A stretch of DNA of 18,705 bases from Geothermovivens sp964644845. Its GTDB lineage: Bacteria > Zhuqueibacterota > Zhuqueibacteria > Oleimicrobiales > Geothermoviventaceae. Every line of letters begins with the position of its first letter. The stretch's first letter is position 1. The translations under genes and the position numbers were made by a program. The stretch covers positions 1 through 18,705 of the forward strand of contig CAZXXS010000098.1 in NCBI GenBank assembly GCA_964644845.1, in the 5' to 3' direction. Shown here piece by piece: positions 13,933-18,705 of this stretch. Below the pieces are notes generated by a model, which saw nothing but the letters and a program-made list of their open reading frames with translations, was not told where the DNA came from and did no database searches.

Positions 13933-16410
13933 TCAAGATCCCCCGTGACCCGGCCCGAATCCGCTTTCCAGCACTCTCACGACAATCAGCGTCATGTCGT
14001 CGTGCTGTGGACCACGACCCGAAAAGCGCTGAACCTCGTCGTAAATCAGGTCCAAGATCTGGCTGGCCGACAAGTCGTTGGAAGCGGTGCGCAGCAACTC
14101 GCCGAGCCTTGCCTCACCAAATTCGTTTTCGGCGCTGTCCATCGCCTCGGTAAACCCATCCGTGTACAGGACGAAAACGTCGCCGGGGTAGATTCGCATC
14201 CGGCTCTCCTCGGTTACTTTCTCGAAGAGTGCGGTATCCGCCAGGCCCAGGGCAAGGCCTTTTGGCGCAACCGGCATGGGCTCCGCTTCGGCTGAGCGGG
14301 TGTGGCGGAGAAGCAGCGGATTGTGTCCAGCCCGCGCGAACGCAAATTCGCCCTTCTCCACGTCGAAAATGCCGTAGATCATGCTGATGAAACGCGTGCG
14401 CTCGGCATTCTCGTAGAACAGTTCGTTGACGCGCACAAGGACGTCTTTGGGAGAATCGGACTGTCGGGCGAAGGCGCGCAAGAATCCTTTCGTCAGCGTC
14501 ATGTAAAAGGCAGCGCCGATGCCTTTGCCAGAGACGTCGCCGATCACCACCCCCAGACGTGCCGGGCTGAGCTTGATCAAGTCGTAGTAGTCGCCCCCTA
14601 CCTCGGCAGCGGGTACACAACGACTGGCGACATCCAGCCCCCGAACCCGGGGCGTCTCTTTGGGCAAGAACGTCTGCTGGACGTGTCGGGCAATCTCAAG
14701 CTCCCTACGAATCCGTTCGCGCTCAGCCAATCGGTGGATGTAGGAGGGCTCGAGCTCAACCAGTTCCTCCTCGGGAACGTTCCGGCGCACTGCCAGCACA
14801 CCGAGAAGAAGTAACGCCACCAGCAGTCCGGTAAGCTCCAGTCCGCTGGTTCTGAGGCCGGCCGACATCAACACTGTGCCACTAAACACCACATTTTGCA
14901 CAAAAACCGCGGCGAAAACGGTCACCAGATCGTGCCACAGGAACACCGCAGCCAGCAGCAATCCGTAGAGGCCGGCTCGGAGCATCTCCCCCCCGTGAGG
15001 ATGAATCCAAACGGACATCAGCGAACTGCCGCTCAGCACGCCGATCACAAATCCAGCTACAAGCAACCAGCCGGTGCGTCGCACAAATCGACGCAGAAAG
15101 GAGAGGGCAAAGCCACGGTACGCCAGTTCTGACGTGACGACCAGGGCCAGCGTCCCCGAAAGCGTCAGCACAAAAGGCATTTCCGCGGACAAAAGCGCGT
15201 ACGGAGAACCCAACAGAAAAACGGCTCCGCTGACCCGTCTGTAAACCACATCTAACAGTGAAATGGCACCCAAAAGGGCACCCGCCCACGCAAAACCGTA
15301 GAGCACACTGCGACCGACGTGCCGGTTCAGGACCTTTCCCTTGAAAAGAACGGTAGCGGAAGTAACTTTCTCTGGCCACACATCCCTGGCCACTGAATCC
15401 GTTACCGCCACGAGGAAAATGACTGCGGCTACGTTGAAAAGCGTCGCGAAAACGGAGCCCACGAGAATTTCGAACTGCGACGAGCTCCCTGACAGGCGAA
15501 TCGCATTGTAAGTGGACACCAGGGTCGCAATCCCGATCACGACCGCGGGCCAGATGCCCATCGCCAGGTCCATCTGGTCCGCCCGCAAACGCCGGACAGC
15601 CAGCACAGCCACCACAATCACCAGGGTCAAGAGCCAGAGGAGCTGGGGAAGACTCTCGCGGCTGGACTCTTTGGGTACACGGAAGGGCGAACCGGGAACG
15701 TAGCTGCGGTTGTAGCGTACTACGTTTTTGCGTCCTACGGCCACGACGTGGAACACCGTTTCCCCCGCTACGGGTTGTTTGTCTTTCCAGGCAAAAACGT
15801 GCTGCCCACGCCCCAAGACAGACCTGGGCACGTCCGCTGCCAGTACGGGTACGAGCCTGGAAGAATCCACCAGAGCGACACGGGAAAGGAAGTCCCGTGC
15901 CAGACGAAAAGCTGACAGGCTGTCCAGCGCACTCTGGCTTTTCTCAGCGTTTCCCTTTCCTTCCCGGCGACTGAGCCCAACCAGGCGTCCGTGGGTGTCG
16001 AGGGTAACAGTCAGCTGGCCACCCAATTTGCTGGCCATGGCTTGCAGGGCTTCTTCCTCGGAGGCGTAGTAAGCCTGGTCCCAGAAGCTGGCTTTCGCCC
16101 ATTTCACTTTCCAGGCGAAAGCGGGAATGCTGTCGCGGGCAAGTTGGTTCGCCGCGCTGCACCCAAACGTCGTTTGCAGATAGCCAAGTTGTTCGCGATC
16201 TACGACAAGGCTGGCAGAGAGGCTCGTGTTCTCTGAGTCGGAAACCCAGCGGCCCGCGATTTCTGTCGCCCGACGAATCGCCTCCTCCCGAGGGACATCC
16301 AGACGCACCCCGAACACCGGGTAGAGCCTGGGCGCCACCACAGCGAAAACGGCGAAACCGACCAGGCCCAAAGTAGCGAACAGCAACCCCTGTTTCTCTC
16401 GTAAGCTCAC
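13933..16410 (-). CDS. CPBP-like intramembrane domain fused to PP2C (RsbU-type) phosphatase
   Basis: An 825-residue multidomain membrane protein. Order: one N-terminal helix (9-27); an extracytoplasmic region (about 35-250) with two A-x-x-A-rich repeats like those preceding many CPBP proteins; hydrophobic helices from about 254 to 540; a linker (E-R-E-R-I-R-R-E-L); then PP2C (about 590-815). The helical part contains S427-E428-L-A-Y-R432-G, matching CPBP motif 1 (E-E-x-x-x-R) except that the first Glu is Ser; the later H-x-x-x-N-like site keeps N506 but has V502 for His. The protease is therefore probably inactive and used as a sensor. The phosphatase looks active: D607, D625, D751 and D804-D805. 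The GTG start at 16410 has only a weak upstream GAGG. It lies 198 bp after the propeller lipoprotein gene and 137 bp before the second phosphatase. Confidence 0.85.
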   Translation of the reverse strand: MSLREKQGLLFATLGLVGFAVFAVVAPRLYPVFGVRLDVPREEAIRRATEIAGRWVSDSENTSLSASLVVDREQLGYLQTTFGCSAANQLARDSIPAFAWKVKWAKASFWDQAYYASEEEALQAMASKLGGQLTVTLDTHGRLVGLSRREGKGNAEKSQSALDSLSAFRLARDFLSRVALVDSSRLVPVLAADVPRSVLGRGQHVFAWKDKQPVAGETVFHVVAVGRKNVVRYNRSYVPGSPFRVPKESSRESLPQLLWLLTLVIVVAVLAVRRLRADQMDLAMGIWPAVVIGIATLVSTYNAIRLSGSSSQFEILVGSVFATLFNVAAVIFLVAVTDSVARDVWPEKVTSATVLFKGKVLNRHVGRSVLYGFAWAGALLGAISLLDVVYRRVSGAVFLLGSPYALLSAEMPFVLTLSGTLALVVTSELAYRGFALSFLRRFVRRTGWLLVAGFVIGVLSGSSLMSVWIHPHGGEMLRAGLYGLLLAAVFLWHDLVTVFAAVFVQNVVFSGTVLMSAGLRTSGLELTGLLVALLLLGVLAVRRNVPEEELVELEPSYIHRLAERERIRRELEIARHVQQTFLPKETPRVRGLDVASRCVPAAEVGGDYYDLIKLSPARLGVVIGDVSGKGIGAAFYMTLTKGFLRAFARQSDSPKDVLVRVNELFYENAERTRFISMIYGIFDVEKGEFAFARAGHNPLLLRHTRSAEAEPMPVAPKGLALGLADTALFEKVTEESRMRIYPGDVFVLYTDGFTEAMDSAENEFGEARLGELLRTASNDLSASQILDLIYDEVQRFSGRGPQHDDMTLIVVRVLESGFGPGHGGS

Positions 16411-16608
16411 TGATCCACGCCCTCAACACTTACCCGACGGCCCGTTCCGGGTGTCTCCCAGTCAACGAAACGCTGTTCCCAGTCGCAAAAAACCAACGGT
16501 TACAGGCCGCAAGGTCTGCACTCTGGGTACGCAGCTGTGCCCCGTGTGTTTCGCAAGACTCCGGCTTCACACGGTTCGACATCGACGCCGCCAAAACGAC
16601 AAGCTCTT

Positions 16609-17943
16609 TCACTCTACTGCGACCAGCGTGGGGAAAACCATTTCCTCGTAGCGACCCAGCTCGTTTCCGTCGCCATCGAGACGGACCACCAGCCCTGCCC
16701 TCGCGTCCGCCACGACAACCCCGGCGTCGCACCAACTCCAGGCCAGGTCGCGCACTTCCTGCCAACCGGTACTCAGCGCCAGCAGTCCCCCTTCCTTGTC
16801 GATTCGTACCACTCTCTGGCCAGAAACCCCGGTCTCGTCTGCGAACCAGCACTCGCCCCCGTGGGGGCTGACGGTCAGCGCGCGAACGCCCTGGAGTCCT
16901 GTCGCAACGGTCGACCATTTTCGCAGGCGACTGTCGTAGTGGTAGAGGGCGGAACGGTCTGCAACCCACAATTCCAGCCCCTTGGCATCGGTTCCAAGGG
17001 CCACAGGGTCTTTGAGGGTGTAGGGGCAACGTTTATCCACCGCAGAAGATGGCCCGGGGTAGTGGAGCACCGTACGTTTCGCCGCATCAAGCACCCAGTA
17101 GCCCCCACCGGACGAGATGGCTACGTCCGCTGGGCGCTCGGTTCGGTCATCTACCCAAATCACGTCCCCGTCTACACCCACTTTTGCGACAACTCCGCCG
17201 TAGCGATCCGCCACCAGCAGGCTTCCGTCCGACGGAAAAAGCACTAAGTTCCAGGGTCGCCAAAATCCGCGCAAGCGAAACAAGAAGCGACCGTCTCTCA
17301 GAGCCATTCCCACAATGGATCCGTCGAGCCCGTCGGCCACCCACACGCGCCCACGGCTGCGGTCAACGGTGAGTGCGTCGGGGTAGTCCACCAAACTCGA
17401 GCGCCAAATCGGGTGAGCAGCGTCGTGTGAAAGCCGCGCCACCAGACCCTCGGAAAGATCGGCAACCACAACGGTTGTCGGACCCGGTAGCACCGTAACT
17501 GTGTCTGACGGCGGACTCTCGAAATCCTCGCCAACGGCCGTGATTGTGTAACTGTACCGCAGCCCGTACTGCACTGGGGCATCCACGGCGGACGCTGCTC
17601 CGCCCGGAAGTGCGGCAATCATCCGGAAAGTGTCGCTGCCAACGCGTCTCCACACGCGAAATCCGCGGAGTCCCTCCAGCGGAAGGGCATCCCACCGAAG
17701 GAATACAGAGTCACGAATCGAGTACACCTGTAACCCGGTCGGCCTCCCGTGTGTTTGCGGGTTGGCCGGGTCCAGAGGATTCAAGCGTTTCCGGTCCGTA
17801 CAGCTCGAAAACAGAACCACGGTGGCGAGCAGTGCCGTGAAGCTGGTTTTCCAATTCCATGACCCAAGGCAACCGCCCGCAAGCGAATGCAACGCAGTGT
17901 CGCCGGGGCCGGGCAGGAGTTGCTTTCTCAAGGAAACGCGCAA
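16609..17943 (-). CDS. Fibronectin III / beta-propeller (NHL-like) lipoprotein
   Basis: A predicted surface or periplasmic lipoprotein of about 444 residues. A hydrophobic segment ends in L-F-S-S-C, giving C48 as probable lipid anchor. After it comes N-P-L-D-P-A-N-P, a string seen in such lipoproteins before fibronectin III folds. A fibronectin-type domain (about 67-152) precedes seven strands of W/V-V-A-D type (for example V-W-V-A-D-G, L-L-V-A-D-R, L-W-V-A-D-R), each followed by a V-x-R/K strand. This indicates a propeller of six or seven NHL-like blades. The start is uncertain: the frame opens at 17991 (TTG), but TTG at 17943 has GAGGT eight bases upstream; a TTG at 17892 would give a more usual signal length. 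It is the first gene of the cluster and may supply an extracellular input to the phosphatases, which is inferred. Confidence 0.8.
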   Translation of the reverse strand: MRVSLRKQLLPGPGDTALHSLAGGCLGSWNWKTSFTALLATVVLFSSCTDRKRLNPLDPANPQTHGRPTGLQVYSIRDSVFLRWDALPLEGLRGFRVWRRVGSDTFRMIAALPGGAASAVDAPVQYGLRYSYTITAVGEDFESPPSDTVTVLPGPTTVVVADLSEGLVARLSHDAAHPIWRSSLVDYPDALTVDRSRGRVWVADGLDGSIVGMALRDGRFLFRLRGFWRPWNLVLFPSDGSLLVADRYGGVVAKVGVDGDVIWVDDRTERPADVAISSGGGYWVLDAAKRTVLHYPGPSSAVDKRCPYTLKDPVALGTDAKGLELWVADRSALYHYDSRLRKWSTVATGLQGVRALTVSPHGGECWFADETGVSGQRVVRIDKEGGLLALSTGWQEVRDLAWSWCDAGVVVADARAGLVVRLDGDGNELGRYEEMVFPTLVAVE

Positions 17944-18269
17944 CGAAGTTGACCTCGTGTTCAGGAAAACTGGAATTCGCAGGAAAAACAAGACTCAACG
18001 CCGCCCAAAATAGCAAACCGGCGGGTGGAAATCAAGCGGTTTGGCCTCCCCGGGGATCAGATCCAGGGCGGTGCAAAGAATCTCGCCGCCTGGGAGGGGG
18101 TTCTTCAGCAAACGGGAGGTGTGTCCACCCGAGGTCAAACCGTCGGCCTACAGAAGGGCGCGCGCCGCCTGAAGGCGGCTACGCTGGCAGCGAGCGGCTC
18201 GCCTGGCGCCGCTACCAGGCAGTCGTGCTATCAGAGGAGGGCCCGTGCCTCAAGCAGCAAAGCCACGAT

Positions 18270-18427
18270 AAGCAGAACGGGCTTCAGCCGGTTTCCGTCT
18301 GAGGTAGCCGGGGACTTCAGCCAAAGGCGAAAACTGGACGCCGAGCCGAATGCTGTTTCGGAAACGCCTTTCCGCCCGGGGATCCAATCCCCGGGCTACA
18401 TTGAAAAAGCGCCGCCTGAAGGCGGCT
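18270..18427. repeat. 158-bp hairpin-rich direct repeat, copy 1
   Basis: This copy matches 18450-18607 without gaps, with about 10 differences in 158 bases by direct comparison. It contains three potential stem-loops: AACGGGC-TTCA-GCCGGTT near its left end, with one mismatch; GCCCGGGG-ATCCAAT-CCCCGGGC (18374-18396), a perfect 8-bp stem; and GCCGCC-TGAA-GGCGGC (about 18411-18426). No reading frame is conserved. It resembles a dispersed intergenic palindromic element. No terminal inverted repeats or transposase are present. Confidence 0.9.
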
Positions 18428-18449
18428 TCTTCTACCAGACTACCCACAC

Positions 18450-18607
18450 AAGCAGAACCGGCTTTAGCTGGTTTTCATCTGGCGTAGCCGAGGACTTCAG
18501 CCAAAGGCGAAAACTGGATGCCGAGCCGAATGCTGTTTCGGAAACGCCTTTCCGCCCGGGGATCCAATCCCCGGGCTACGTTGAAAAAGCGCCGCCTGAA
18601 GGCGGCT
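18450..18607. repeat. 158-bp hairpin-rich direct repeat, copy 2
   Basis: This is the second unit at an exact 180-bp offset, with a 22-bp unrelated spacer between copies. Its first stem reads AACCGGC-TTTA-GCTGGTT, which pairs fully if one G-U wobble is allowed, whereas copy 1 has a mismatch. The other two stems are unchanged. Differences concentrate in the first 60 bases; the rest is almost identical. Confidence 0.9.
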
Positions 18608-18705
18608 CGCTCACGGAGAACGCAGCAGTACCCGGCGGAAACCCCACGGTGTGGTGCGTACCGACAGTAGCCCGCGCCCCGGGGCGCTTAGATGCTCACC
18701 AAAAC

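Larger units (their letters stand above)
17944..18705. other. Non-coding region with tandem hairpin elements
   Basis: No gene is supported in these 762 bp. The part next to the lipoprotein gene should hold the promoter of the cluster, but no good hexamer pair is evident. From about 18160 onward the region is dominated by short GC-rich inverted repeats: GCCGCC-TGAA-GGCGGC three times (about 18163, 18410 and 18590), GCCTGG/CCAGGC (18201-18220), and a two-copy 158-bp element described separately. The right edge ends in further GC-rich dyads (GCGCCCCGGGGCGC, 18674-18687). Confidence 0.7.

Noticed and set aside
18160..18607. CRISPR array
   Set aside because: Only two long units (158 bp) with one 22-bp spacer are present; CRISPR repeats are short with many regular spacers, and no cas genes are present.

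Overview
The window reads as a GC-rich bacterial chromosome segment in which every confidently called gene lies on the minus strand. The gene set has Tat and Sec exported enzymes, lipoprotein-type signal peptides, a tetraheme cytochrome c resembling cytochrome c554, a MerR regulator with a cysteine-rich tail, and a lipoprotein with an N-P-L-D-P stretch after the lipid cysteine. This mix is common in poorly cultured Gram-negative-type lineages around the FCB group (Chlorobi/Ignavibacteria, KSB1-like and relatives). That placement is an inference from gene style; no ribosomal RNA or universal marker is present.

Layout, left to right. 1-600: a possible 39-residue plus-strand ORF and an imperfectly understood dyad. 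600-1100: MerR-type regulator. 1338-1895: exported tetraheme cytochrome c followed by a clear intrinsic terminator. 2327-3451: stand-alone RAM (Lrp/AsnC effector) domain protein downstream of an arginase/agmatinase-family enzyme. 3961-4437: RidA-family protein carrying an export signal. 4827-6272: B12-binding-type radical SAM protein. 6428-8122: Tat-exported D-aminoacylase-type amidohydrolase. The left half has long gaps (300-800 bp) and looks like separately transcribed units.

8923-17943 is the coherent part. In transcription order (right to left) it holds a beta-propeller lipoprotein, a CPBP-like membrane protein fused to a PP2C (SpoIIE/RsbU) phosphatase, an eight-helix membrane protein with GAF and PP2C domains, a STAS anti-sigma-factor antagonist, an RsbW-like serine kinase (4-base overlap with the antagonist) and a soluble GAF-GAF-PP2C phosphatase. 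This is a complete partner-switching core: one kinase, one antagonist and three phosphatases with three different sensory inputs. No sigma factor is encoded in the window. The expected logic is that the kinase phosphorylates the antagonist at a conserved serine, any of the three phosphatases reverses this under its own stimulus, and unphosphorylated antagonist sequesters the kinase, freeing an unlinked target.

17944-18705 is non-coding. It carries two tandem copies of a 158-bp element at an exact 180-bp period, each with three potential hairpins.
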